A model generated the notes under the pieces. It was not told the DNA's origin. It made no database searches and saw only the letters and a program-made list of their open reading frames with translations. The position numbers were made by a program, and so were the translations under genes. 64,000 bases of DNA from Edolisoma coerulescens (Eukaryota; Chordata; Aves; Passeriformes; Campephagidae): assembly GCA_013397115.1 (NCBI GenBank), contig VWZW01004047.1, positions 348,820 through 412,819 of the forward strand, written 5' to 3'. How positions within the stretch are numbered: position 1 is the stretch's first letter; each line of letters opens with the position of its first letter. Positions 1 through 13,700 of the stretch are shown here, one piece after another.

Positions 1-3000
1 AATTTCCCACTTGTTTCATACTCTGGACTAAAGGTAGTGTTCTTACCTGGTGCCTTTATGCCTGCCCCTTGTGACTGGTATTTGTTCCAGCTGACCAATC
101 ATTTGTGTTAAATAAATGGCACATATCAAACCACTGGCTTTAGTACCTTGTAAGAGCAAGGCTGGGTATTAGGCCTAAAGTAGCTCTGAGAGAGCTCAGA
201 GCACAAGCCTCTCACATCCATCCATTTCTTCCAGGAGCACTTCAGATTCCCTGTGCTTCTGGAGAAACCATTTCTCACTATCACGTCTGGCCAGCCCTGA
301 CCTCAGAGGTGCTCTGGACTTTGCTTTCTTAGGGTGGCTATTTCTGTCACAGAAGAGTTCCTGGTAGCTTGCCATGGTTTCTCTCAATAAATCTTCACAT
401 ATCCAATTTTTATAAGCTTTTTTTCCATGTTAAGTGTTGAGCAATCTAATATTACATCATTTGTACTGAGTGTTCACTGTCATCAAGAGCAGAGAACTGC
501 CTACTGGATATTATTTCCTTTCAGAGGCAAAACAAAGGCACTTTTACTAAGCCTGAGTGTTTCAGTCAAATATAGCAAGTCTGACCCCAGCTTTTCACAT
601 GCGTGTAGAACCAGTGTCAGGCAACCACCAAACACCACAGAGCTCCCTCACCTTTCAGGAGTGGTCTGTTCACACTCGCAGAGCAACACAGGACAACTGA
701 ATTCCAGTTCAGCAGCATTTACAGTCCAGTTTGCACAGAAATGAATAATTACCCAAGCATCAAAGGCAGAGAGTCAGAGCCCGGTATCCACACACCGCAT
801 TCAAGATGCACGGAACCTTGCTGGTCTCTTTTTGTGATCATTAGGATTGGCTCGTTCTAAGATGCTATTATTAAACAGAGTCAAGGTACATTACATCTCT
901 GGTAATAACCCTCATACCTTCAAGACTCGATTTTCGAGTTTCCTGTTCGCTCACACATCTCTTGGCAATGGCATGGCAACTGTGTGCACAAAAGTGGCAT
1001 CTGTGCACACACATGGCCAGCTACTTACCAGCTGGGCTCGGACTGCACTCCCAGGTGGGACACACAGATCCCTCTGAGCAGTTGACTCCTACTTTTATTA
1101 AGTTACTGTCAAAACAGTGCAGTAATAGAGCAGCAGAAGCTAACAGCCAATTCCGAGCAACGCAGACAAAACCAAGCTCACGGATCACACAAGCAGTGAC
1201 AGCAGCTCCTTTGATTTTGCATCCATCTTTCCTAAACACGCTGCATTCAGCAATTCACACCTCAGGCTAAAACATTTCTTCTCTTGTACAATCCTCTTGC
1301 CAAGTATCCCTTATATTTTATTACCAATTCCTATTATTTGGACTAAGTTATTCCTTTGGTAGGCCTGGTGACCTCCCAGCTGCCTCTGACACCAACAGAG
1401 ATGAAGTGGGGGAAACAAAAGCAGCAGATGCTCTTCCTTCAGTCCCCACCACACTCACTGCCCTGCTGTCAGTGCTCCATCCCCAGACCTCGGTCCTCTC
1501 TCCATCCTTTCTGGATCTAGAGAGTGGGAGAACTGCAACTGCTAGTAAGTGGGATGGTGATAGATGCCATTTTCTTCTTAATAATTTATAACAATCTCTG
1601 TCAGAATGTTTTAAAAAATCCAAAATCAAAACTAAAAAAACCCAACCCAAACAAAAAAACCAATACAAACCAAAAAACTCCACAAACCAAACCAGCCAGA
1701 TTCCATTGTCCTCAACAAATCTCCTTGTCCTCAGGCTCTTCACATTTTGCCTTTTGGTGCCCATTTTACATAGATTCCCTTAATGCTGGCAATTATCATG
1801 AATTTTGCTGTGTCTAGCTGGAAATCTCTAAGCAGTCATTCGAATATCAGGCACTTTAAGATACATCATGACAGCCCCATCTCTATTCACACTTCTCCAA
1901 TATGCCCTTGATAAATCATCTACTATATTTTCAACTCCTTTTCTGGATTGGCATTCAAACCTTCACTTGGTATTTCTGGAGTGTTAACAGCTGTCTCCCT
2001 ATTCCTGGTGAATACTTAGCGAAGGTTCTTGAAAATAATCTCAAACACCCAGTGATCTGTTCCTAGGGCTGCCCAAGTTTTCCATAGATGCACTGTGGAG
2101 ACTATGAGGGGCACTACTGTTGCAGTCACCCCTTGCGACCCTGGTATCTGGGTTTGCTAAACACTGCTTGAGATTAGAGATACACTTATAAGAGACAATG
2201 CAGAGGTGGGATGGGAGATAAAGTTGCAACATAAAAAGAGCAGATGGGGAACTGAGGCACGCTTGGCTTTCAACCAAATATGCAGAGCATGCTCTTTATA
2301 AAATACGAGGGAACAAGGAGGTGGCACTGAAAACCCTTAAATCTGTCAAAAGAAAAAACAAACAATTCTGGATTATTAACAGTGACTCAGTTCATAACTC
2401 AGAAAAAAAAAACCCCCAGTGGCCAAAGATTTAGCTAGTTCTTTGGGGGCTTGGGTTCAGTCCCTGACCTGTGAACAAACTCTCAGTGCAACCTTTAGAA
2501 AATCGCTTCATTTGCTTTCACCTACCTCCCTGTCTGTAAAATAGGAAAAGTGACATTTCTTTACTGTGGTGCCAGACAGAAAGAATGTGGAGCATGGAGG
2601 TGCTCAGATGTCACAGAGTCTACTACTGCTCCTAAAAAAAGTTGAATATTCCTCATCTTTATGAGTGGTTTTTGATGTACATGCAACAGAGGGTAGCTAG
2701 CAAAATGAAACAATTAGTTCTGTGACATTTTCAGCTGCCTAACGAGTTTCTCTTCTGCTTGTCACACAAGTATTTCAGAATTGGAGCTTGTGTTACCAGT
2801 GCTCAATATTTTATGCTTTTTCAGCCTGAAATTCAACAGCTGTTTCAATATTGCAGTTGGAGCCAACATATTCCATACAGACTTACCTCAGTATGTTGCC
2901 ATTTTTTAAAACCTTTGCCATGCCTCTTTGCTTTTCATGGCTTGATCATGGCTACCTCTTCATTAGAAATCTGGCAGTTGAGTTTTTCTCCCACAAATGT

Positions 3001-5464
3001 GTGAACTGAGTTTGCTTTAATGTCAGTGAGAATAATTTCTCTGAAAACTCAGGTTTCTGTCCCAGCACTTTCCCCCCACTCTACCAAGCTGCACATCATG
3101 TGCTTGTTAGTCAGTTTTCCACAAAAATACCACAAAAGTAATGCACAATACTGCTCTTTCCAGCCTCCCTACTTCTCTCTCTAGGTTCAAGAAGGTATTA
3201 TATTTATCACACATGTTATAGCAGGGCTTTTTTTTTTGGTCCAGACCTTGTTTCTTGGAGCTGGTCCAGAAAAAAATTTCCTTATGACAGCTCATATATG
3301 CTATTGTTGTTAATACTATTCTCTCAAAAGTACTGTACTGCATTGAGGATAAGCCTCCTTTTTACTCCTCCTGACACAGTAAAAATCCATCTGGTGGGAT
3401 CTATATTCTGAAATTGGCCTTTCTCTGCTGTCCTGAACTAATTTCCCACTTATGTTCCCTGTCCTGGCTTCACCAGCTCTAGTGACACGGGATCTAAGAG
3501 TCTTGCTTCCTGCTATTAGAAACCATTACAATGCCTGTATTGATTTTAAAATTAAACTGACACTATCTTTGTCACCTGCACATAGATAAATATTCTTTCA
3601 AACTTTTCATTCCTGCTGTGTTGCACATCCCACAAGAAGGAGCTTCTTTCTTTGTTGGAAGGACTCTCTGCAGCAGATCCATCACTGGCCAGGGCTGGAA
3701 CACACCTGCAGATTATTATTTCTGAAAAGCTTTCAGTCATATACTTTGGACCAATTGAAACAGATTTTTTTTTTTTAAATACATTGTTTAGGAAAAAGGA
3801 AAATAGACCTTTGTATCTGATAGTACTTGAAAGTACTGTGAGGAAAATGGAAAAAAGTACCTCTTGTGTCAGCCTTCCTTCACCTGCTGGGTGCCTCCTT
3901 TTTCCCTTGGTTCTCCTTTCTGCTCGTGGGGACCCAGCTCACCCCCGAGCCCTGCCTGGTGAGCCTTCTCCTGCCACCCTGGGGCTCCGGGGGCACAGGG
4001 TCAGCCCAGCATCGAGGTGCTGCCAACAAAGGAAGCTCATGGTGACCCACATCTTCCCAGGGCTCAGCCAGGCAGAGCAAAGGGTTAAAAAATTGTGAGG
4101 AATTTCTCTGTGAGCCATGGAAAGGACTAAGAAAACGGAAACTAGCCTGAATTTAAACTGAGGACCTCATTCTTCCGCCAAGCCATTCGGTTTCTTAATC
4201 AACTGAGGCCTTGTTTCACAGTCAGTCATCAGAGGCTTTAGAAAGTCGTTCAGACAAATCTGTAAGGGGAGATCCACAAAGATGTCTTTTCTGTGGCACT
4301 CTCTACCTAGAATATGCAATGCTGGGGACAGGGTGCCCTCAGTGGTGCTTCTGTACCATGGAGCACAATGCACAATGATGCTATAGGATACTTGCACTGC
4401 TGAGCTCCTGCTTATTTAAATATGCATTTAATTAAGGAAAGTACTGTAGGAAATTAAGCAGTGAGCTTTCCCAATGGTATTTCTCCTCCTTCCTAGGAGA
4501 AAATCTTTCTCAGGTTTCGGAAGTGCCGCAGTCTGCTCCAAGTCAGACCTTTGTTTCTTTCATTAGCTCTGCAGTCCTGTCTCTTACTAGATTTCTAGCT
4601 TCTAAGGAAACAATTCCATTTTTTTTTCCTTCTCAATCTGGTAATGCTTTAAATGACTTCTGAGAACTACATTTTTATTACTCATTATTATTGAGTCAGG
4701 AGAAAAAAAATACCTCACATAATAGCAGAAATCTGATTATTCTGGGAAACTTTGAAATTCCCTTCTCCAGTGGTATTCTTTGATGTGCCTATTAAATAAA
4801 TAATGATTTTTACATCTAAGGTTTATCTTACAGTGCAAATACACCATTATCCTCAGTATAAAAACACTTTTCATTGTTAGCCACTGTAAACATGAGCTGA
4901 AGCTGTGATTCAGAAGTGCTTGAAGCTGACCTGCCCAGGTATGGGGCAGTGCAGTTTTTTCACATTAACAACTTGTGAAGGAGAAATGGGCCATGGAGAC
5001 AGAGGCACTGCAACAGGGGGAGGGAAAGAAGAGGTTAGATCAAAACAGAAATGTCATGCAGGCAAAAAGAAACTAGCAGGCACTCTAAAGACAGAAACAC
5101 ATCAGATTAGAAACAGAATATGAGTCTTTTCATAAGATTTTTCAATCACAGCCTCAGGCACTTTGTATGACAGCAGGAAATAGGATGACATTTCTGGAAT
5201 GGTATAGAATTAAAAATAATAATAAAAAAGATCAGAGTTTACTGGAGAAGGAACTCACTAAAGACTTCAGAGATGGTACATGCAGGACATTACTATGTAA
5301 AGCCACCTACAGTAATGTATTTTTATGTATTTACTTGGTGTGCTAATGGCTTTGACTGGTAAGCGTGCAGTCTGGAGGCCAGCACTGCTCAGTCCCTGTT
5401 CAGCTCGCTCCAGGTCTGCCAGGACTTGTGCTCTGTGCCAGTTACTTGTTCCCCTCGCTGAGGC
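1..5464. other. Gene-free stretch
   Basis: This is mostly AT-rich unique sequence. I see the A/C-rich tract at 1616 and short T runs near 3229 and 3767. No frame here resembles a known protein, and I find no RNA gene or mobile element. Confidence 0.6.
1616..1698. repeat. A/C-rich low-complexity tract
   Basis: This is a run built of AAACCAA, AACCC and AAAAAACC words with few G or T. Confidence 0.85.
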
Positions 5465-5800
5465 TGGGAACTGCCTCATTGGCAGCCCGGGATGGAGCGG
5501 AGCCACTGCGGGCAGGGGCAGGGCCAGGCTGCGCATCCTGAGCTGCGACAGAGGAGCTCCTGTAGCGCCCACGGGCTTTCCTGGGGAGGTGTGTTATCAG
5601 GGCAGTGAGAGAGCCCCGAACCTCTCTTCATCTCTTCGGCCCGAGGTGGGCACCCCCCGGGTGATCTTTAGCTGTGTGTGTCGGAGAACATCCCCGGCAG
5701 CAGCGCTCCGAGAGCCGCGAGAGGAGGAGCGTGGTGGGACTGAGGGCAGCACCGCAGGGAGGGAGCCCGGCAGCAGCGCACCAACGCCGAGCACAGGGAA
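5465..5800. promoter_or_regulatory. CpG island candidate
   Basis: By hand count there are about 25 CpGs in roughly 330 bp at about 63% GC, well above the AT-rich flanks. No recognised gene begins here. The 180-codon plus-strand frame across it (5325-5867) has no family resemblance I know and is probably composition-driven. A promoter of a non-coding transcript is possible. Confidence 0.4.
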
Positions 5801-5893
5801 CAGAGTGAGCAGGACAGGGAAACAGACGCTGGAAGAGGGGTTTTTCCTGCTTTTATCCACACTTTAAAGTCCTGATTTCTCTGAGGTTTTGCG

Positions 5894-5936
5894 GGTTTTT
5901 TTTGTTGGTTTGTGTTTTGTTTTGTTTTGGTTTTTG
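5894..5936. repeat. G/T-rich (GTTTT)n-like tract
   Basis: A T8 run is followed by GTTGG and several GTTTT pentamers just downstream of the CpG island at 5.5-5.8 kb. Confidence 0.85.
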
Positions 5937-8900
5937 CATCACAGATTAAACCCAGAAGTCGTCTCCAGTCTCTCACTTTCAGCTCCCACCCACGTCTTCC
6001 CAAAATTTCCCTGATCTGCTGCTCCTCCCAGAAGTTTTGTAACACCTTTTGTTACCATTCTGCAAGCGCACTCATCAGACAAGACTGGAAGAAGCCATCA
6101 CCGCAGGCTTCTCACTGCAGAGAAGCAATCTCGTGCTCTGGAAGCAAAGCCCCGTGCAACAGATTGCTGGAAACTGGGAACTTACCCTGCCAGAACGCTT
6201 CTCTTCCACTTGCTTCCCAAAACAAATGTCCATTTCCAGAAACCAGAGGTGATAAACCTGGGAAGTGTCTACACCTGGAATGGAAAAGCTGTGTTTAAAA
6301 TGAAGGCATAAGAAGAGCAGTGATAAAAGGATGTTTAGTTTGGGTTGTGCTCCCTCGCAGCACTGTGCGAGCACTGAGCCTCAGCCCCTCTCCAACCCTT
6401 CCCATCCCTGTCCTGAAACAGGAGCAAGAAATAGTAAAAGAAATGGAAGAGGACTGTGATCAGTAATGAAGTGAATGCGAGAGAGGGTGTTTATCTGGAA
6501 ACCAGAGCTCCTTCCTGGCCTCCAGACTGTTCACTTGTATAAATGTATCAGCTAGCTCAATCAAACCACCTTTGGCTGGCTGGTTTCTTCCAAGTGATAT
6601 TTCCAAGAGAAGGTTCCTCTCTTTGCAGTTCCTCTCTTTGCTCTCTCCAGCAGCTTACTGGAGCTTGGTGCAAGGCTCCAGGATTTGTGTGCTTCCTACA
6701 TGAAGTAGCTAAGAGGAGCTTTCAATAGTTTTGTGATTTTTAGTCTCCTGAGCTGCTGGATCCAGCTCAGCCCTGAGCATTATTCGAACTGGCTTCTGTG
6801 CAGTCCAGTTTCCTTTTACTCAATCCAGTCTAAGTGAAGGCCACCAAACAAGCAGCATTTCTCCTTCAGCCCTACCAGATGGGGCCTCCTAGGTCAGATC
6901 CTTGTATGCATAGTTATGGCCTGACACAAACTGAGCCTACAGTGAACGTCATCTACTTTGTACTGAGTGAACAACATGGTCCGAGTCAACCTACAGCTCG
7001 GGGATACCCAGAGGCAAGAGAAGGGAGAGGGTGGGAATGCACATGTGGAATGTGAGGAGGCCACCTCTGCTGGAAGCAGCTTGCATTAAAATCGGATTAA
7101 GTGTTTCATGGATCTACACCCTTAGTTACACGGGACTGCGCTTCCAGGCCACCCTTAGTCATCACAGTTTGCAGCGTCTCTCCCAGAGGCCGCTGCGCAA
7201 AGCGTGTGCCACAGCACACCATCATTTCCAGCCCTTCTGCTCCCTTGCTTGGCCTGGAAGCTGATGGAAGGGTTTCTGCACGTCAGCCCCGCTAGTTCCT
7301 TACCAGTCAGGGCAGCCAAAGCTGTACCTGCTGTGAAAACCCCTCCAAGGCTCCTCTCAGACTCAGGGATGCAGTAGCCAAGGGAAGCCTTGGCCCTGGG
7401 GTCTGTCCATGTCACAGCCCAGCAGCTGTGCCTGCTGTGGGCAGGAGTGACCAGCCCAATGACGCTGCTGCTGCCCGTCAGTCAGCAGCAGCCCAGCTCC
7501 AGACAAACATGTTTAGCATCTCCAGAGCAAGCTGTGATTATATCCTGAGCTGCACAAAGAGCCACAGGCAGGTAAATTAACAGAGAACAAAAATTAGCTC
7601 CAGTCTGGGTGGCTTGCCAAATTGCAGTTGGTTTCATGTCCTCGGCTGAGTTCAAAGACGATAGCAGTTCCCAATACAACACAAGACTTAGAAAAGGCCT
7701 AAACCTGGCACGGTGGGGATGGCAGCTCGGGCTGCTTCAGAGGATGAGCTAATCAAATTACACAAGAGGAAGAGGGTGGCAGTCCTCAACTTTCACCTCT
7801 TCTGAACTGTTGCAATTTTTCCAGGAAGGGTGTTGGTTCTTTCAAGAAATCCAGTCATCTCCTGTAGATTCACATAGTGAAAGTGCTTGCAGGTACTTTT
7901 AAGAAGCAGCCATGGGCCACACATGGAGTTCTCAGCCCCAAGTCAGCTAAACAGCCTTGCTTCTCCTTTTCTTTACATCTGTGGCAAGGCATGGTAGCAC
8001 TGTCCCCGTTCAGTAGAACTTGTGAGCGTGCCCAGAGCTTTATCCAGCTGCTTTGGCTGCAGTTCTGTCACTGGGTAAGTGAACCTAAAATCAACGTCAC
8101 TCTGGTCCTCTCCTTGCCCTTGCACTGGCTGCATGCTCCCATCTCCCTTCCTTACATCAGTGGTGATATTTATCTGACCTCTGGAGCTGAGTGCAGCTCC
8201 AGCTGCCAGTTGGGCCAAAAACTAACTCCACAAGGAAAAATGAATATATTTTTGCTGGTTTAAATCACATCCATAAAACCAGAACCGATCTGAACGCTCT
8301 ATAAGACAGTCTCAAATGGTAAGTTACTGTAAACTTAGACTCTTCTTGTATTTCTCATCCTGCAAGATGTCAGATATGTTTCACAACCACAGATAAATAA
8401 ATTTTTGAAAACATGAGTGTATCTAAAGACCTTGTTCTCCAGAAAGTCTTTCTTTCTTAACTCAGGGGGAAAAACCCCAAATCTGCTTCTAGGAATTTCT
8501 TTTCTGAAGCATTTTCAGGAAACAAAAACGTGCAAGATTATTACCCCCCCTCCCCAAACAATGAAAAACAAACAAAAAGAAAAAGGAAAAAAAAAAGAGA
8601 GAAAGAGAGAAGAAAGAAAATTTCAATTGAAGAAGCAAAAATCTTGAATAATTTCTCATAGTCTTTTACTGGAATCCAATAAACACATTACCAAATTACA
8701 CAGTATATTTTACTAGGCTAACTTATCTCTGTGTGTATTAGAGGCACAGCATGAAGAAAAACAATAAAAAATATTAACCTCCTTTGTACAACTCAGTAGA
8801 GTTATAAAATATCTAATTGAATAAACTACATTTGACAAGAACAAATGGTGACATTTCCATGTAATGTTGTCTTTTTGGCTTCCTGACAAAGAAAAGCTTA

Positions 8901-10647
8901 AGGAACCATGAGTTTTGTTTCCTAAGGGCAAGTTCTTCTACTTGTATCAACTCAGCAATCAATAATAAAGTATGAGCATAAGCACTTTTAATTTATGAAC
9001 TGTATACTTTGAGCGAGTTTAATAGTTTAATCTTACGCATGTTGCTGTGTTTATTTTTGTTGTACTGCATAGAACTGCTTAATGGAAAATACTGCATTAA
9101 AGCAGTAAAGCAGCCATATATGTAGGAAAACAGAAAAGGGATAATTAAGACACAGTGAAATTAATCCTGTAAGCAGAAGAGCACCATTATGTTGAGGGGA
9201 AGCAAAACCCCAAACAGGGAGCTTGCACTGATGTAATTTCTCAGCAAAAGAGCATCAGATGACCAGGCTTCTTCTTCCCTGGCAGGCATTTGTCACTCTT
9301 TCCCTCAAAGAGTAAAGTTCAGCACTCCTGAATTTTGGTATTTGTCTTAGGTGCAGTTTTGTACCCAGTTCCCAATTCTGTCGGCGTGGCCTGTCCAGCA
9401 TGTCCCCTCCGAATCACCACTGCAGCGGATCTGCCAGCTTGCTGGGAGTCAGCCAGGAGGGGTTACGTGTGTTGGTTTAAACTGACCTAGAAAGGGCTTA
9501 CCAACAATAACACTTGCCTATAAAAATATCACTCTATTTGTCTCTGGGAATAAGGAGTGGACTTTTATGAGACTGGCTTTGGAGTGAGTCACTGCTGTCC
9601 ATTATTCACAGCTGAAATTGGATGTGACCTGCCCCTGGTGTTAGGGAGAGGGTGGCTTTTCCCACCTAGCTCTTGTTCAGACCTGATAAGGATTTTCACA
9701 GTGTGTATTTATCCTGTCAAAAGCAGGCTCTTTCACGATGGACTATTGATGTTAGGCACAGATGGGCTTCTGGTTGCCATGCAGATGATAATGTTCCAGT
9801 GAATTTCAGTTACTGTTAAATGGAAAGTGGCTCAATCTGCATGTCTCTCTAGACCATCTTGAGAATCAATATTGATAATACTCCGAATGTGAAGCAAAAA
9901 AATAAACACAGCAACAAGGACCACATGGCATGTGGTGACTCCAGTAGCTGTTAGGAAACTGCAATATCATGCAACAGGAAAAGCAGTACATTTAAAAGAG
10001 AGCCAATCCTTCAGAACTGTATTCTAATTAAGAGCAGGCATTATCAGATTGCAGATCATCTGTACATAGCTACAAGCTTTACTTGCCAAATCCGTGTTCT
10101 GGTGTAGGTGAGCACCACGGGCAGGAGCAACACACAGGAAGAGGAGGCAGACCCAGGCCAGCTGCCATGTAGATCATGGATGTCCTAGGAGCATTCAGGG
10201 GTTGGGAAGGGCCCTCTCACCTCCTTTGGCAAGGGAACACAGGGCTGAGGCAAGCCCACACTTGCATTATTGGATGTGGGGTTTTTGTTCTTCTTGGCCT
10301 ATGAAAATGTGATGAGACAAAGCAGCAGGCAAGGAGGTTAGTTTTGTAATTCTATCTCAACCCACATCACACACAATGAAGAAAAGTGATACTTGCTCAC
10401 CCAGCTGCTTCAAGCAAGGATAAAGTGCTCATGACCATGTGTGGGCTCAAATGGCTCACATGACCCTTACCTTTCTCAGAGAAGTTTAACTTCTCAACCT
10501 GGTTATGCAGTCAGTAATTCATGGGAAATTTTATTCTCTGGCATTTCCACACCAGCCAAACTGAGGTCTCTGATAGCCTGCTCTGTTTTATTAGGGCCAG
10601 CCATCTTACTTCTAATTTGTAGAGGAAAGCTTTTCAGGAAAGCATAG
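5937..10647. other. Gene-free stretch
   Basis: Unique sequence contains one purine-rich tract near 8.6 kb and is especially AT-rich at 8640-9140. The words near 10201-10250 (GGGTTGGGAAGGGCC and what follows) faintly recall a CR1 3' end but are too weak to call. Confidence 0.55.
8561..8630. repeat. A/G-rich low-complexity tract
   Basis: A purine-only run of A blocks, GAGAGAAAG and GAAGAAAGAAAA follows a C7 run at 8553. Confidence 0.9.
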
Positions 10648-10765
10648 GGTTATGGTCCCTTCCAACCCAGAGTGGCCTGGGTTGGAAGGGACCTTCAAGA
10701 GCATCTAGTTCCAACCCCCCTGCCCTGGGCAGGGGCACTTTTCATTAGACCAGGTTGCTCAAAGC
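10648..10765 (-). mobile_element. CR1 3'-end relic with an opposed second tail
   Basis: From 10678 the plus strand reads TGGGTTGGAAGGGACCTTC, then CATCTAGTTCCAACCCCCCTG and CCAGGTTGCTCAAAGC, the antisense of a CR1 3' end. Immediately to its left, 10654-10669 is the exact reverse complement of 10678-10693, so a sense-oriented CR1 tail abuts it across an 8-base spacer. The terminal ATTCTRTG units are missing at the junction. Confidence 0.85.
10654..10693. repeat. Perfect 16-bp inverted repeat, 8-bp spacer (CR1 tail to tail)
   Basis: The left arm GGTCCCTTCCAACCCA (10654-10669) and the right arm TGGGTTGGAAGGGACC (10678-10693) are perfect reverse complements around GAGTGGCC. Both arms match the CR1 3' UTR. 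Confidence 0.95.
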
Positions 10766-13700
10766 ATATGGACAATGTGTTTCTTAGCTTGCTTTATATT
10801 ACAAGTAGCCTGACTTCTGCTAAGTGTTCAGCTAAAATAGATTTAATCAATTCATCAAAACAGGGGATTGTTTGAATCAAGACAGTTGGTGTGTCTCATC
10901 ATGCAAGCAGGATTCTCTTTCATTTAAGCATGAGTGTGTGTATGTGTACGTGCAAGCAAATAAAAAAAAATTGCTATGTTCTAAACGAATTTAAAGCAAG
11001 CAAAACCCACAGAACTAGGAAAGACACCCTGTGGCTGGTTTTGGATTTGAATCAAGAGAAATCCATTTTGGCCTTAATTCCTCAATGTGTTCATCCCAAA
11101 AGAGTCCAGGTTACATCCCAAGCTCCTCAGTGGAGGACAGCACTGAGATTTTGGACACAGGTGAAAGACAAAACATGTGCAAAACCACTGAACAACTGGC
11201 AGTGCTGGGGCAAACCCTGGTTCAGGGCTGGTGCTGAGCCACAGCGATTCCACCGGCCTCGATGCAACTCCTCTGAGGCTGGAGTCAGGCAGCCCACTCG
11301 TGTCCTGATGAGCAGGGCAGCACCATCATTACCCACATGCAGACACAAGAGAGGGATGTCACAAACTAACCTGGAATGCAGAAACAATTTGTGCATCGCT
11401 TAGCAGGGCGAAGAAAAACAGTACATGAGTGATTGCAGTCCTCGAGGAAGGGAAAACAGAGAACAACGTTGTCAAAGCTTAAGTAAAACACAAATGAGAG
11501 TGTTTGTGTGTTCCCTCATCTGCAGTCTCGGCTCTCCAGCCGGCTTACGCAGGCTCGCCCCTCACTATGGCAGTGAGACGAGAAAAATCATGTGCTCAGC
11601 TCAATATGCCATGATTTAATGCCCTAGAAATCAACTTAATTTTTAGTATTTTTTTATAATTTGCAATTTCAGTTGGACCCAGATCATTTTTTCAAAAAGA
11701 TCACCACAGTTTTACCTTTTCTAGTAACAGCAATGTTATTATGGATGCAAATTATCACATTATAGTTGTTGCCACGGAAATAAACTGCAATGTTATAAGC
11801 ACAAAAATAAAGAGCCTGCTGCAAAAGGAGATGCAGCAGCCACAGCTTCAGGGAAGTGCTGTTTTGGTAGCAAATGATGAACCAATTGCTCCAAACCTCT
11901 TGAGCTACAGGAGGTAATACAGCAGCCCCATTTTGCATTTTTATAGAACTGTGCATAATGCCTCAAGTCACTTTAGAAACAGAGTGCCACACACCTCGTG
12001 GCTCAAGGTTAGAGGGTAGTTTTGTCACACCAGGAACTCACGTGGGACCTTCTGACGGGTCTTTGCACTGCAGCCTCTTCCTCCCATGCTGAAACACAAT
12101 CTCAGGAACACAACTGCCAAAAAAAAAGTCTCTTTTGTAGTGATAATGTGCATACATGAGCCTGACTAAGACACCTTATAGCAGACCCATCCTTTCAGAA
12201 CCTCCCCTTAGGCAGGAAGATTTCTCCACTGGCCATGTCCTTTGAGCCTGTAGCCATGTGATGTCACAGAGAGCTATAAGGGGGCCAGAGTCTGATGTGA
12301 TTTAGGGACTCCTTTTAAAGGATGAAAAGAAAAAAACCCATTAAAATCAGCACTGCTTAGTTACTCTTGCTCGGTGAAGGCAAAAAACACTTGATCAAAA
12401 GAACCTCACAATCAAGTAAACACAGATTTTGAGCAGAGCCATCTCCTAATCTTGCTCAGAGGGTCCGACAGAGCTCCGGGAACACGCAGCCCCCCGGACG
12501 GGCCGTGTGTGGAGGCAGCTGCTGTCGGGGCACACAGCTGGAACTCGGGTGGAAAGCAGGAGTGGGTGGGTGAGGAGAACAGCACTCCCTGCAGAGAATT
12601 CCTGACACCCAGAAGAGCTGGTTTGCACCTTGTCACGTCTGACTCCAGGGCACGGGGAGTGAGGAGCTGTGGGGGCAGCTGCTCTCCTGTGCTGCATGTT
12701 CACAGGGAGCAGTGGGTGCCTGGCCTGTCCAAAGGGCACGTCTGTGCCAGGGAGGGGCAGGGGACAGTGGAATTAGAGAGGACACAAGCCCACATCTCTC
12801 ACCACAAACATCTTCCTTCAGTTAACAGAAACACAAAGGTTTCTATAGAGATCCTCAATGTTTTATTTGCTAATCTGCTTTTCTATCCCCACCAGAGGAA
12901 TCAGAGGATCAGGCTTGCAGTGGCCCCCATCCACATCCCTTGATGCCTTACTTGATGCTAACCCACCCTCTCCAGGTGGGATTCTGCCTTGCTTGGGCAC
13001 AGCTGCAAGTCACCAGCCCTGGCAGCTGCCTGTGCCTGACCTGCGTTGGCACCAGGCTGCTTGCCAGCCCCACCAGCCACCCTCCTCCGGGGAAGGCAGC
13101 CTCCCCGGGAGGCACACGGGCAGGCACAGCAGGACAGAGCCAGTCCCAGGCTCCTGGGGGATCCTGGAGCATCCAGAGGCTGCCGTGGGAGCGGTGGGCA
13201 CTGCCAGAGCCCACCCGCTGCCCACGCTGCGGGTGCACACAGGCAAGCTCTGCTTTCCCAGTCTCAGGCAGACTCATGTCACAAACAGTCGATTAGCTTT
13301 TTGGAAGTTAAATAAACAAACAGAGAGGAGATTATAACTGATTACCTGAAGGGCAGGAAACATGAGAAGCTGGTTTGCTAGAAAGAAAAGCTCTTGTGCT
13401 GAGATCTCCAGTAATTAGCAGCAACAAGACCTACAGAAATTTATGAGGAGAAAAAAAAAATCCATGAACCCTTCCTGTTTAAATGTTCTCTTTTCACATG
13501 TTTTGCTTGGAAAGCTAACTTAAAACACAAACACAGACTGGGTCTCAAATACGGAATAGATTCATGTTCTGCAGCAGTCATATACTTGGACTGCAAAGCA
13601 AATGAATGTATATCAATGCAAGTCCTTTCTCTTTTTTTTCCCCAAATTATGTATTTTGTTAACAACTATCAGATTGACAGCTCTATCGCTCCCTCAAAGC

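Noticed and set aside
5325..5867. 180-codon plus-strand frame over the CpG island
   Set aside because: Arg/Ala/Ser-rich translation typical of GC-rich non-coding DNA, with no recognised motif.
10201..10260. Possible further CR1 fragment
   Set aside because: Only a short GGGTTGGGAAGGGCC-like match; no continuing CR1 words.
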